DNA of 9,453 bases from Fidelibacterota bacterium (GTDB taxonomy: Bacteria > Fidelibacterota > Fidelibacteria > Fidelibacterales > Fidelibacteraceae): NCBI GenBank assembly GCA_023134755.1, contig JAGLUM010000068.1, positions 1 to 9,453 of the forward strand, given 5' to 3'. Each line of letters opens with the position of its first letter. Within the stretch, counting starts at the first letter, position 1. A program made the position numbers and the translations under genes. Positions 1 through 8,130 of this stretch are shown in pieces. Under the pieces are notes generated by a model. It ran no database searches and was not told the origin of the DNA. It saw nothing but the letters and a program-made list of their open reading frames with translations.

Positions 1-855
1 ATGGAAACCCGCCGCGCAACCGGTATTGATTATGTTGATGGTGCTATTACCGTCGCAGATAAAGATGCCGTTATTACTAGCGGTGTTGACAGTTTATTTC
101 AGTATTTTGCACGTGCCGTAGCCAACTATAATTCCGGTTATTCAATTCCTTTCCCGCCGGATGCACCGGAAGAATTTAATGTAATGCCCGGGGGTGACCG
201 TATTAGCTTAATATGGACGCGTAACAGTGAAAACTCACCGGGATTTGCTGGGTACCGTATCTATCGGGCACTCGGTGAATATGATTCTACTTATCACCTT
301 TTAGTTGATGTAACTAATCCTGCCGATTATCTTTTAGATGCAACGCACTGTAAGTTTGAAGACCGGACGGCCGTTCGCGGATTTGATTATTACTATTATA
401 TCGACGCCTATGATGACGGAAGTGTCGACGGTGAAGGTCGTACATTAAGTAGCAGTAAATTCTATACATTAATAAGCACACCGGGTCAGCTGAAACGTTT
501 ACCGGGTACCGCACTCGAAGATATTCGTATTGTTCCGAATCCCTATCATGTTCGCGCAAGAAATCTTCAGTTTGGTACTGCCGGCGGACAAGCTGACCGT
601 ATCATGTTTTACAATATTCCACCCCAATGTAATATTAAGGTATTTACTGAACGGGGTGACCTGATCTGGGAAACCGACCATACCAACAACAGCGGCGATG
701 AAGCCTGGTCATCAATTACCGAATCCCGTCAGGTGATCGTAAGTGGAGTATATATTGTCGTCTTTACCGTAACCGAAGATTATCTTAGTGAAACCGGAGA
801 AGTATATATGAGTGTAGGTGAACAGATTATAAAGAAATTTATAATAATAAGATAA
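1..855 (+). CDS. Exported T9SS-type cargo protein A, C-terminal part (fibronectin III + sorting domain)
   Basis: The 284 visible residues align end to end with the C-terminal 309 residues of the cargo protein encoded at 5889-8114, beginning at that protein's Met433. An ATG sits at base 1, but no signal peptide follows it, so the gene most likely starts upstream and is cut by the window edge. Residues ~52-160 look like a fibronectin type III domain, with PPDAPEEF, GYRIYRA and a Tyr-rich GFDYYYYI strand. Residues ~173-284 look like the T9SS type A sorting domain: IRIVPNPY (175-182), IMFYNIP (201-207), ERGDLIW, SGDEAW (231-236), VSGVYIVVF and the terminal KKFIIIR. In known T9SS cargo this domain directs passage across the outer membrane and is then cleaved or used for anchoring. 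The lipoprotein gene follows after 31 bases. The functional (N-terminal) part is not visible, so the specific role is unknown. The domain calls come from motif reading, not a profile search. Confidence 0.8.
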   Translation: METRRATGIDYVDGAITVADKDAVITSGVDSLFQYFARAVANYNSGYSIPFPPDAPEEFNVMPGGDRISLIWTRNSENSPGFAGYRIYRALGEYDSTYHLLVDVTNPADYLLDATHCKFEDRTAVRGFDYYYYIDAYDDGSVDGEGRTLSSSKFYTLISTPGQLKRLPGTALEDIRIVPNPYHVRARNLQFGTAGGQADRIMFYNIPPQCNIKVFTERGDLIWETDHTNNSGDEAWSSITESRQVIVSGVYIVVFTVTEDYLSETGEVYMSVGEQIIKKFIIIR

Positions 856-886
856 TAATTAATCAAATAATTGAAAGGAAAGTAGT

Positions 887-1591
887 ATGAGAAAAGTATT
901 GCTTATATCTTTGTTGAGTGTTCTGTTGTTAATAACAGGATGTCTCTATTCGCCGGCTACCTATCAGCCGACTGAAGAAGAACAAAACTTGCTAAATCTT
1001 TTTGCAGATGATTCAACATTTATTAAAAAAGAAATTTCAGGAGTTGTTTTAGAATTAATTAATAACAATTGGAAAGATTCTTATCTTGATACCGTTAAAG
1101 TGTATGATACTTTAAGCGTAGTAGAAGTATATGATACCTTAGCTACCGATACAACAATAATTGATACAAGTCTTGTATATGATATTGCTACGTTGGGTTT
1201 TCTTGGTCTTGAAATTAGCAATGGAAAAACAGTAGGAGATTCACTATCTAAGATAGTGATATCACCAATAAATGCGTATAAAATTTATGTATCATCAAGC
1301 TACTTAAGTGCTTTTACTAAACTAGAAATATTAATTCCGGGCACATACAATTTTTGGATGGATATTCATGGTACTATCGCTATTTGGGATGCCAACAGTG
1401 ACATTGTTGAATATGATACCTATGGAATGAGCACAGCATGCGCAATGGTCTTTAAAGGCGATACCCGGAATTCACTTATTCGCGAGCATTATACCTACTC
1501 GTTAGACGCCGGTACGTATTATATTCGTTTTAAAAAAGCTGAAAATGCGGCCTATAAAAGCAAAAACTACTTTTTTGGTATCGTGAACTAA
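887..1591 (+). CDS. Small lipoprotein A, family not recognised
   Basis: I do not recognise this 234-residue protein. It starts with a clear lipoprotein signal peptide: MRK, a Leu/Ile-rich core, and a lipobox ITGC with the lipidated Cys at 19. It is therefore membrane-anchored; outer membrane or surface is inferred. GAAAGGAA at 873-880, six bases before the ATG, supports the start. Residues 68-100 form a low-complexity stretch in which VYDT/VYDI recurs at 72, 81 and 97, probably an extended stalk. The last ~90 residues are beta-rich. The motif LDAGTYYIRF (206-215), after an earlier IPGTYNFWMDIHG segment, resembles bacterial pre-peptidase C-terminal (PPC)-like beta-sandwiches; this is suggestive only. 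The coding sequence is visibly more AT-rich than its neighbours (bases 1021-1080 contain 12 G/C of 60). It occupies the same place after cargo A as lipoprotein B does after cargo B, which suggests a cargo partner. Confidence 0.8.
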   Translation: MRKVLLISLLSVLLLITGCLYSPATYQPTEEEQNLLNLFADDSTFIKKEISGVVLELINNNWKDSYLDTVKVYDTLSVVEVYDTLATDTTIIDTSLVYDIATLGFLGLEISNGKTVGDSLSKIVISPINAYKIYVSSSYLSAFTKLEILIPGTYNFWMDIHGTIAIWDANSDIVEYDTYGMSTACAMVFKGDTRNSLIREHYTYSLDAGTYYIRFKKAENAAYKSKNYFFGIVN

Positions 1592-1631
1592 AAAAATCAG
1601 ATAATATATTTATATACTTAAGGAGTTTAAC

Positions 1632-2615
1632 ATGAAACGAATTATTAGTATAGTTCTTTTGGTCTTGATTGCATGCTCATTCGGACTGGCCGAAGATCAA
1701 AAATTAGCACAAACAGGAATGCAATTTTTGAGTGTTGCTACAGACGGTCGCGGTGCTGCAATGGGACAAGCCATGACTGCTATTGAAAACCTTTCTATGG
1801 CATTCTTTTATAATCCGGCATCTGCAGCAAAAATGACAAGCTTTATGGATGTATCGGCAAGCCAGAACAATTGGATCGCGGATATTAAACACAATGCTTT
1901 TTCGGTAGCTTTCAGTCCTTCAAAAGGACGCTATGGTGTATTTGGTATTACAGCTCGTAACATTGATTACGGTGAAAGTATGGGTACCGTTGTTGCACCG
2001 AATGATAATGGCTATGTTGAAACAGGAATAATGAATCCTACCGCTTTAGCCGTTAGTGTTGGATATGCCCGTTCTCTTACAGATAAATTTTCTGTTGGTG
2101 GAAACATTGGATATGTTGTACAGCAGCTTGGGCAAAGCATTATCCCATACGGAGACAGCCTGAGGACAAAATTAAATGTTGCCGGCGGTATTTCTGTGGA
2201 TTTTGGTACCCTGTATTACACCGGATGGAAGAGCCTTGCTTTTGGTATGACTATTCGCAACTTCTCCGGAGAGATCAAATATGAGGACGAAGGATTTCAG
2301 CTTCCGTTGACATTTTCAATGGGTCTGGCAATGGACATGTTGGATTTATTGCCTGAAAAGCCTAAAAATCAGTCTCTTAAACTTTCTGTTGATGCTCTGC
2401 ATTACCGTTCACACCCCGAACAGCTTAATATTGGTTTGGAATACGGATTTATGGATCTCGTTTTTGTACGAGCCGGATATCGCACAAGTGAAGATATTCA
2501 AGGCTTGAGCTTTGGTCTTGGCTTAAATATCAAAGGTATCGTAGTAGATTACGCGTATACACCAACATCATATTTTGCCGATGTTCAACGCTTTACGATT
2601 GGATTTGCATTTTAA
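1632..2615 (+). CDS. PorV/PorQ-family outer-membrane beta-barrel protein
   Basis: A 327-residue outer-membrane protein. It has a signal peptide (MKRIISIVLLVLIACSFGLA, cleavage near 20/21), then the family hallmarks QTGMQFLSVATDGRGAAMG (27-45) and AFFYNPA (57-63). Alternating amphipathic strands run to a C-terminal FTIGFAF ending in Phe, the usual barrel-assembly signal. The PorV/PorQ family has FadL-like barrels. Its studied members act in type IX secretion: PorV shuttles cargo from the translocon to the attachment complex, and PorQ belongs to that complex. At 327 residues this one is nearer PorQ than the longer PorV of Porphyromonas. FCB genomes often carry many paralogues, so I give no symbol. 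AGGAG at 1621-1625, six bases before the ATG, fixes the start. Its place among two genes for sorting-domain cargo suggests it serves them specifically; that is inference. A FadL-like transport role is the alternative. Confidence 0.85.
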   Translation: MKRIISIVLLVLIACSFGLAEDQKLAQTGMQFLSVATDGRGAAMGQAMTAIENLSMAFFYNPASAAKMTSFMDVSASQNNWIADIKHNAFSVAFSPSKGRYGVFGITARNIDYGESMGTVVAPNDNGYVETGIMNPTALAVSVGYARSLTDKFSVGGNIGYVVQQLGQSIIPYGDSLRTKLNVAGGISVDFGTLYYTGWKSLAFGMTIRNFSGEIKYEDEGFQLPLTFSMGLAMDMLDLLPEKPKNQSLKLSVDALHYRSHPEQLNIGLEYGFMDLVFVRAGYRTSEDIQGLSFGLGLNIKGIVVDYAYTPTSYFADVQRFTIGFAF

Positions 2616-2633
2616 TAACTTTTAAACAAAAAG

Positions 2634-5600
2634 ATGAGAGTTATGCGTAAAATATTAATCATTATGATATGTCTTATCATGTTGTCATCTGTATTAATGG
2701 CAAGTACGCACGGGAAAATTACCGGCCGTATTGTCAATGCAGAAACAGATGAACCTCTGATCGGTGCAAATGTTATTATCCAAGGCACCGGATTAGGGTC
2801 ATTTACGGATGAGAATGGATATTATGTTATTTTAAATGTTCCACCGGCAACATATAATGTTGTTTCATCGATGGTGGGATATACTCGCATGGTAGTAGAG
2901 GGCGTTTACGTTCGAATCGACCTCACCACACGAGTTAATATGACACTGACCGAAGAAGTTATCGGCCTGGATGAAGTCGTTGTTACTGCGGAAAAAGAAA
3001 TTATTAAAGTGGATGTTGCCAGTAGTCAGACAGATATTTCTTCTGACCAGATCAAATCATTGCCTGTTCAAAGTTTGAGCGATGTGATTGGCATGGAAGC
3101 CGGTATTGACAAGAACTTCAATATTCGTGGAAGTTCGGCATACGAAGCAGCATTTAACGTTGACGGTATGAGTATGAACGATGAACGTTCAAATGTGCCC
3201 TATACAACGGTTAGTATTAATGCTGTCCAGGTTGTAAATATCCAAATTGGCGGTTTCAATGCAGAATATGAAAATGCCCGTTCCGGCGTGATCAATGTCG
3301 TGACAAAAGAAGGTGATAAAGAAAAATATGATGCAGGTATAACCTTGCGATATGCCGCTCCCAATAAGAAATATTTTGGTCCGGTTATCACAGCAGAAGA
3401 GGCTTATTTTGCACGCCCCTATAACGACGACGATGTTGCATGGTGGGGAACCGACCCGGAAGATTATACAGATATTAATGAAAACGGACAGTGGGATATG
3501 GGTGAACCGTTTGTCGATAATAACGCCGACGGTCAATATACAGATTCACCTTGGGATACCTATAAATTAAGCGAAAACAATTCATGGGAAGGATTTAATA
3601 ATTATGCTTTGGGGCAGTTGCAGGACAATAATAATGATAATGATTTAACCGCAGCCGCATGGCAGCGCGTATACCAGTACCAACGCCGCCGTTCGGCAAA
3701 TATTGTTAGTCCGGACTACACTATTGATGTAGGTGTTGGAGGCCCTGTCCCTTTCATTGGTAAAGCACTTGGTAATCTGCGCTTTTTTGCTTCCTATCGC
3801 GGTGAACAGGAAGCCTTAGCAGTACCCCTTGCACGCGATACCTATAATGATGACAAATTAACGCTTAAACTAACATCCGATATTAATGACAAGATCAAAT
3901 TAAATATTTCAGCAATGCACAGTAAAGTCCAATCAGTCAGTAGGGCTTCGTGGACGTCTCTGCCGACCGGTGATGATTATTTCCGTTCGGTATATGGAGT
4001 GACAAATATTGTAAGCACAGATTATTATCTTTATATGGACGCAACGTTTTGTCCCACTGAAATAACGCGAAACAGTATCGGATTAAGATGGTCCCATCAA
4101 TTAAATAACCATTCATTTTATGAGGTATATTTACAGCATTTCTCATCATTATACTATACAAACAGACTTGATCCCCGTGATACCACACTGGTGGAAGAAG
4201 TTGTATCCGGTTACTGGCTGGACGAACAGCCCTTTGGCTATTGGTACACCCTGGACGGAGATGGTATTGGCGGTTATGATGATGTTGTCGGTATGCGTAC
4301 AGATTGGGGCGGTTTTGCAAAAGACCGGAGTAACAACTATAGTACCATTGCAAAAGCAGATTATAAAAATCAGCTGAATGAAAATAATGAATTTAAAACC
4401 GGTATGAAATTTGTTTACACCCAATATAAGATTAATTCATGGAATGACCATCCTACTAATATGTTCTGGTCCTATTACAACGAGTGGTATCAGAACCCTT
4501 GGCGCCTGGGTGCCTATGCACAGGATAAACTGGAATTTGAAGGTATGGTCGTTAATCTTGGATTGCGCTTTGACATGTCACAAGCAAATACTGATTGGTA
4601 TGTATTTGAAGATTATGATGATCTGCTAACAAGTCTTAACGGTCCTTATATTGACAGTTTGGCAACAACACAGCGAACAAATCCTATCATGGCTTTGAGT
4701 CCGCGTTTTGCCATATCACACCCTATTTCAGAACGGGCAAAGATATATTTCAATTACGGGCATTTTAACGCCCTGGCTCAGTCGCGATACCGCTTTGTTA
4801 TTGACCGGCTGGGAACCGGACAGATCAACCGTCTGGGCGATCCTGAAATTGACTATTGCCGGACAGTTCAGTATGAGCTGGGATATGAACACCGCTTGAT
4901 GGATGATTACCTTCTTAAACTAAAGGGTTATTATAAAGATATTACCGATCAGCCTGCATGGACATACTATACCAATTTAGACCATAAGGTTTCATATTCT
5001 GTTGCTGATGCACGGAACTATAAAGATGTTCGTGGTTTTGAGGCGGAACTAAAGAAAAGTTACGGTGACTTCTTTCTGTTCAATATGAACTTTACCTATC
5101 AGGTTGTTTCCTATGGATATTACGGTAATACACGCTATTACGAAAATCCGACAGAACAGATGGAATATGACCGTGATCATCATATTTCTACCCATTATCA
5201 AACGCGTTCGCTACCGATTCCATTATTTGAATCCTATTTTCTGTTAAAAACACCATCTGACTATAGTTTGTTTGGTTTTAACCCGAAAATTACCGGTGAT
5301 TGGGCATGTAACTTTATGTTTAAATGGGAAGCCGGAAGTATTACAACATACAGTCAAACTAACGATCCGTATGTAAGAGATAATGTTCGGTGGAAAGATT
5401 ATTACATGACAGATCTGAAGATCTCGAAAAAAATTAACATTAAACCGGTAAGTGTTTCATTGTTCCTTGATATTAACAATGTTTTAAATACCAAACGTTT
5501 AAGTTATGCCGGATTCTCTGATATTTATGATCGCTACGATTACCTGAATTCATTGCACTTTAGCGATGAAGACGGAATTGAACAAGGATCAGATAAAATT

Positions 5601-5873
5601 GGCGATGTCCGGAGAGAAGAAGTGGATTATACACCGATTATCAGTATAAATAATTTAAGTACATACCCCAAAGTAGGTAATGAATTGGCCTTGTATTATG
5701 ATAATACAACAGAGGCTTACTTTACTTGGGATGGCAATGCCTATGTTTCTGCAGAACAAGCGTATGTTGATCAGGTACACAAGGATAAGGCCTATATTAA
5801 TATGCCGGATATTGAGAGCTTTACATTCTTGAATCCACGTAAGATCACCTTTGGTATAACACTTAATTTTTAA
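2634..5873 (+). CDS. TonB-dependent receptor with carboxypeptidase-regulatory-like domain
   Basis: A 1079-residue outer-membrane active transporter, driven by TonB-ExbBD to import a ligand that cannot be identified here. In order: signal peptide (1 to ~24, core ILIIMICLIMLSSVLMA); CarboxypepD_reg-like beta-sandwich (~27-107, GKITGRIVNAETDEPLIGANV and TDENGYY); TonB-box-like junction LDEVVVTAE (112-120); plug (~125-228, with NIRGSS, VDGMSMND, GGFNAEYENARSGVINVVTKEG); then a 22-strand-type barrel ending TFGITLNF with the terminal aromatic. There is no STN domain, so no sign of anti-sigma signalling. Acidic DxNxNG-type loops lie at 280-304 and 541-550, and a soluble-looking insert precedes the last strand (1019-1052). 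The start is uncertain: ATG at 2634 has no clear Shine-Dalgarno, and the in-frame ATG at 2643 gives MRKILIIM, a shorter n-region like its neighbours'. The SusC-like N-terminal layout is present, but no SusD gene is beside it. Confidence 0.92.
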   Translation: MRVMRKILIIMICLIMLSSVLMASTHGKITGRIVNAETDEPLIGANVIIQGTGLGSFTDENGYYVILNVPPATYNVVSSMVGYTRMVVEGVYVRIDLTTRVNMTLTEEVIGLDEVVVTAEKEIIKVDVASSQTDISSDQIKSLPVQSLSDVIGMEAGIDKNFNIRGSSAYEAAFNVDGMSMNDERSNVPYTTVSINAVQVVNIQIGGFNAEYENARSGVINVVTKEGDKEKYDAGITLRYAAPNKKYFGPVITAEEAYFARPYNDDDVAWWGTDPEDYTDINENGQWDMGEPFVDNNADGQYTDSPWDTYKLSENNSWEGFNNYALGQLQDNNNDNDLTAAAWQRVYQYQRRRSANIVSPDYTIDVGVGGPVPFIGKALGNLRFFASYRGEQEALAVPLARDTYNDDKLTLKLTSDINDKIKLNISAMHSKVQSVSRASWTSLPTGDDYFRSVYGVTNIVSTDYYLYMDATFCPTEITRNSIGLRWSHQLNNHSFYEVYLQHFSSLYYTNRLDPRDTTLVEEVVSGYWLDEQPFGYWYTLDGDGIGGYDDVVGMRTDWGGFAKDRSNNYSTIAKADYKNQLNENNEFKTGMKFVYTQYKINSWNDHPTNMFWSYYNEWYQNPWRLGAYAQDKLEFEGMVVNLGLRFDMSQANTDWYVFEDYDDLLTSLNGPYIDSLATTQRTNPIMALSPRFAISHPISERAKIYFNYGHFNALAQSRYRFVIDRLGTGQINRLGDPEIDYCRTVQYELGYEHRLMDDYLLKLKGYYKDITDQPAWTYYTNLDHKVSYSVADARNYKDVRGFEAELKKSYGDFFLFNMNFTYQVVSYGYYGNTRYYENPTEQMEYDRDHHISTHYQTRSLPIPLFESYFLLKTPSDYSLFGFNPKITGDWACNFMFKWEAGSITTYSQTNDPYVRDNVRWKDYYMTDLKISKKINIKPVSVSLFLDINNVLNTKRLSYAGFSDIYDRYDYLNSLHFSDEDGIEQGSDKIGDVRREEVDYTPIISINNLSTYPKVGNELALYYDNTTEAYFTWDGNAYVSAEQAYVDQVHKDKAYINMPDIESFTFLNPRKITFGITLNF

Positions 5874-5878
5874 TGGTT

Positions 5879-5885
5879 TGAGGAA
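5879..5885 (+). promoter_or_regulatory. Shine-Dalgarno sequence for cargo B
   Basis: TGAGGAA lies in the 15-base gap after the receptor stop codon. The core GAGGA ends four bases before the ATG at 5889 and seven before the adjacent ATG at 5892. Seven is the more usual spacing, so translation may start at the second Met; this changes the protein by one residue only. Confidence 0.6.
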
Positions 5886-5888
5886 TAT

Positions 5889-8114
5889 ATGATGAGATCG
5901 AAAATATCGACAATAAAAATATTAACACCACTGCTACTACTTGCTCTATTAACGTCTGTTGCCATGGGTCAACAATATATTGATCCGGGTGTACAAAAAT
6001 GGATTAATGTTGGCTCGCTGCAATCCAACTTTGCAGCCGGAGGTGTAGAACGTGCTTATAATAACGTTTATTATGAGGGAATGCGATGGCCTGCATGGTA
6101 CTCATATACCGATAATCATGTTATTGACAGGCAATGGCTGGTATGTAAAAACTATACCCCGCCGGGTGCCACCGCGGCGCTTGATTATCTGGGTATATAT
6201 TTCACACCCAGTAGCGTAAATCCGGATTACGGATTCTCGATGGAATTGTCGCAGACAGCTCAATTTGAAACACCGATAGTAGAGGTTGACTTTAATCAAA
6301 AGATTGAAGAAGATTATATTGATGACTATCATAGTAGCGATGTAAGCTACGACCGGAAACTTGTTAATGTATTTAACACCTATTTGGGTATTGAATACAA
6401 GCGAACCGTATACGGGTTCAGCCAGCAATATCATGACAACTACTTTATCACGGAGTATATCCTGAAAAATACAGGAAATACTGATTTTGATGAAGAAATT
6501 GAATTACCTTCCAATTATATTGAAGACTTAATGTTTGGAATGATGCCGCGCTATGCTACTTGCCGTGAAGCCGGATATGTTGTTAGTGGGCAGATGACCT
6601 GGGGAAAAGATCAATGGGTCTCATTTATGGATTTAGATGATGTTGCCACCAGTAACCCGGACAGCCTGACATGTTTTTGGACATGGTTTGGACAGAATTC
6701 AGACATTTCATCCGCATGGGATCACATGGGTGGACCTGACGGTGGAAACGGTACTCTGTTTAACAGTAAGGCCGGCCGCCTTACTTCACCACAATTTGCC
6801 GGAATGGTGTTTTTACATGCCGATAAATCCGCGACGGATAAATCGAATGATATCAATCAACCGATGACATTAGCATGGCATGGCGGCGATGCCTATCCGT
6901 CTGTTTATGGAAAAAATGTGAGCGGTTCAGAAGATCTATATAATATGTTGACCTGGTCCAGCACCTATTCAGATGCTGAAACCGGTTTTGGTGTCGGTGA
7001 TACCATCCCGATGGTAGGTGCTGACCCGCTGCGGAAACCCTACGGGAATGAAAAACCGCAGGCTGATTTTGCCGTAAACAAGAAAAATGACGGTGGCGGC
7101 GCTGCAGCATTATTTGCATTTGGTCCCTATGACCTCGCAATTGGTGACAGTATCCGTATCGTTTGGGTTGAAGCTGTCAGCGGTATGGATCGCAAAAAAT
7201 GCGTTGAAGTCGGTGAAAACTGGCTAGCAAACACAAACCTTGTTCTTCCGAACGGATCTGCAACAACAAACCGTGACGCATATAAGAACGAATGGCTTTA
7301 TACCGGTCGTGATTCGTTATTTCAGACCTTTAAACGTGCGCGCAGCAATTTCAGAAACAATCTTGTCATTCCTGAACCCCTGCAGCCACCGGAAGTTTTC
7401 CGTGTAAACTCAGAAGGTGACAATATTCACCTGAGCTGGGAACCCAGCCCCTCTGAGATTGATGCAAACTTCGGTGGATATCGTATTTATAGCGCTATGG
7501 GTTCGGTTGATTCATTCTATCATGAAATCTACGCGTGCGGCGCAGGAACAGGTAATCCGCTTATTTATGATTATAAAGACCGGAGCGCTATTCGAGGATT
7601 TTCTTACTATTATTACATCACCACTTTTTCAGATGGCAGTCTGAATCAGGACCCAAGTCTGAATCCTATTGGTGAACTCGAAAGCAGCAGGTCCTATACA
7701 CAAACAAAACGGGCAGCATATTTACGCCGTCCGCAAGGTCAGGATTTGAACGATATCCGAATTGTTCCCAACCCCTATAACTTAAAAGCTGATTCACGCA
7801 GTCCGAATGCAACACGGCTTCAGTTCCCGGGTTCAGACGGATATGATAAAATTATGTTTTATAATATTCCCGGGAAATGTGTATTGAAAATATACTCTGA
7901 ACGCGGTGATTTAATTGAAAGCATTAATCATCAGGACGGAAGCGGTGATGAAGCATGGAAAATGACTACATCCAGCGGACAAATTACCGTAAGCGGTGTT
8001 TATATACTTTATGTAGAAGTAACAGAAAATATTTATGTTGATGGTGACCCTACGAAAGATTTGGTATTTCGTGAGGGAGAATCAGTATATAAAAAGTTTA
8101 TAATTATTAGATAA
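5889..8114 (+). CDS. Exported T9SS-type cargo protein B (fibronectin III + C-terminal sorting domain)
   Basis: A 741-residue exported protein and full-length paralogue of cargo A. A signal peptide spans 1-27 (core ILTPLLLLALLTSVAMG, cleavage before QQ). Residues ~28-432 form a large Trp/Tyr-rich beta-structured region that I cannot assign to a characterised family. Landmarks are YFITEYILKNTGN (185-197), WHGGDAYP (330-337) and FGPYDLAIGDSIRIVWVEAV (411-430). Residues ~495-600 are fibronectin III-like (QPPEVFRV, GGYRIYSA, GFSYYYYI). Residues ~619-741 are the T9SS-like sorting domain: IRIVPNPY (623-630), IMFYNIP (655-661), ERGDLIE, SGDEAW (685-690), VSGVYILYVEV and the terminal KKFIIIR. I infer secretion to the cell surface by T9SS, with help from a PorV-family protein. 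No catalytic motif stands out, so a binding or structural role is more likely than an enzymatic one. GAGGA at 5880-5884 is 4 bases from the first ATG and 7 from the second (5892), so the true start may be Met2. Confidence 0.85.
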   Translation: MMRSKISTIKILTPLLLLALLTSVAMGQQYIDPGVQKWINVGSLQSNFAAGGVERAYNNVYYEGMRWPAWYSYTDNHVIDRQWLVCKNYTPPGATAALDYLGIYFTPSSVNPDYGFSMELSQTAQFETPIVEVDFNQKIEEDYIDDYHSSDVSYDRKLVNVFNTYLGIEYKRTVYGFSQQYHDNYFITEYILKNTGNTDFDEEIELPSNYIEDLMFGMMPRYATCREAGYVVSGQMTWGKDQWVSFMDLDDVATSNPDSLTCFWTWFGQNSDISSAWDHMGGPDGGNGTLFNSKAGRLTSPQFAGMVFLHADKSATDKSNDINQPMTLAWHGGDAYPSVYGKNVSGSEDLYNMLTWSSTYSDAETGFGVGDTIPMVGADPLRKPYGNEKPQADFAVNKKNDGGGAAALFAFGPYDLAIGDSIRIVWVEAVSGMDRKKCVEVGENWLANTNLVLPNGSATTNRDAYKNEWLYTGRDSLFQTFKRARSNFRNNLVIPEPLQPPEVFRVNSEGDNIHLSWEPSPSEIDANFGGYRIYSAMGSVDSFYHEIYACGAGTGNPLIYDYKDRSAIRGFSYYYYITTFSDGSLNQDPSLNPIGELESSRSYTQTKRAAYLRRPQGQDLNDIRIVPNPYNLKADSRSPNATRLQFPGSDGYDKIMFYNIPGKCVLKIYSERGDLIESINHQDGSGDEAWKMTTSSGQITVSGVYILYVEVTENIYVDGDPTKDLVFREGESVYKKFIIIR

Positions 8115-8117
8115 AAT

Positions 8118-8124
8118 GAAAGGA
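8118..8124 (+). promoter_or_regulatory. Shine-Dalgarno sequence deciding the lipoprotein B start
   Basis: GAAAGGA begins four bases after the cargo B stop codon (8112-8114) and ends six bases before the ATG at 8131. It matches the GAAAGGAA before lipoprotein A (873-880) in sequence and spacing. It favours the 8131 start over the ATG at 8116. The close packing suggests coupled translation of cargo B and lipoprotein B. Confidence 0.7.
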
Positions 8125-8130
8125 TGTAAA

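Noticed and set aside
1592..1631. AT-rich gap before the PorV-family gene as an internal promoter
   Set aside because: It has several TATA-like hexamers but no -35 partner at proper spacing, and its composition alone explains them.
3189..3536. Open antisense frame of 115 codons inside the TonB receptor gene, and similar ones at 314-559, 3937-4353, 6102-6434 and 8292-8654
   Set aside because: They lie opposite well-supported coding sequence, have no ribosome-binding site I can see, and encode Cys/His/Arg-rich or low-information proteins typical of antisense reading.
5408..5423. AGATCT palindromes flanking GA as an operator or recombination site
   Set aside because: They lie within conserved receptor coding sequence and are explained by codon choice; no second copy or context supports a site.
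2634..5873. Calling the receptor SusC of a polysaccharide utilisation locus
   Set aside because: The N-terminal layout fits, but there is no SusD, glycoside hydrolase or polysaccharide lyase in the window, so substrate and symbol are unsupported.
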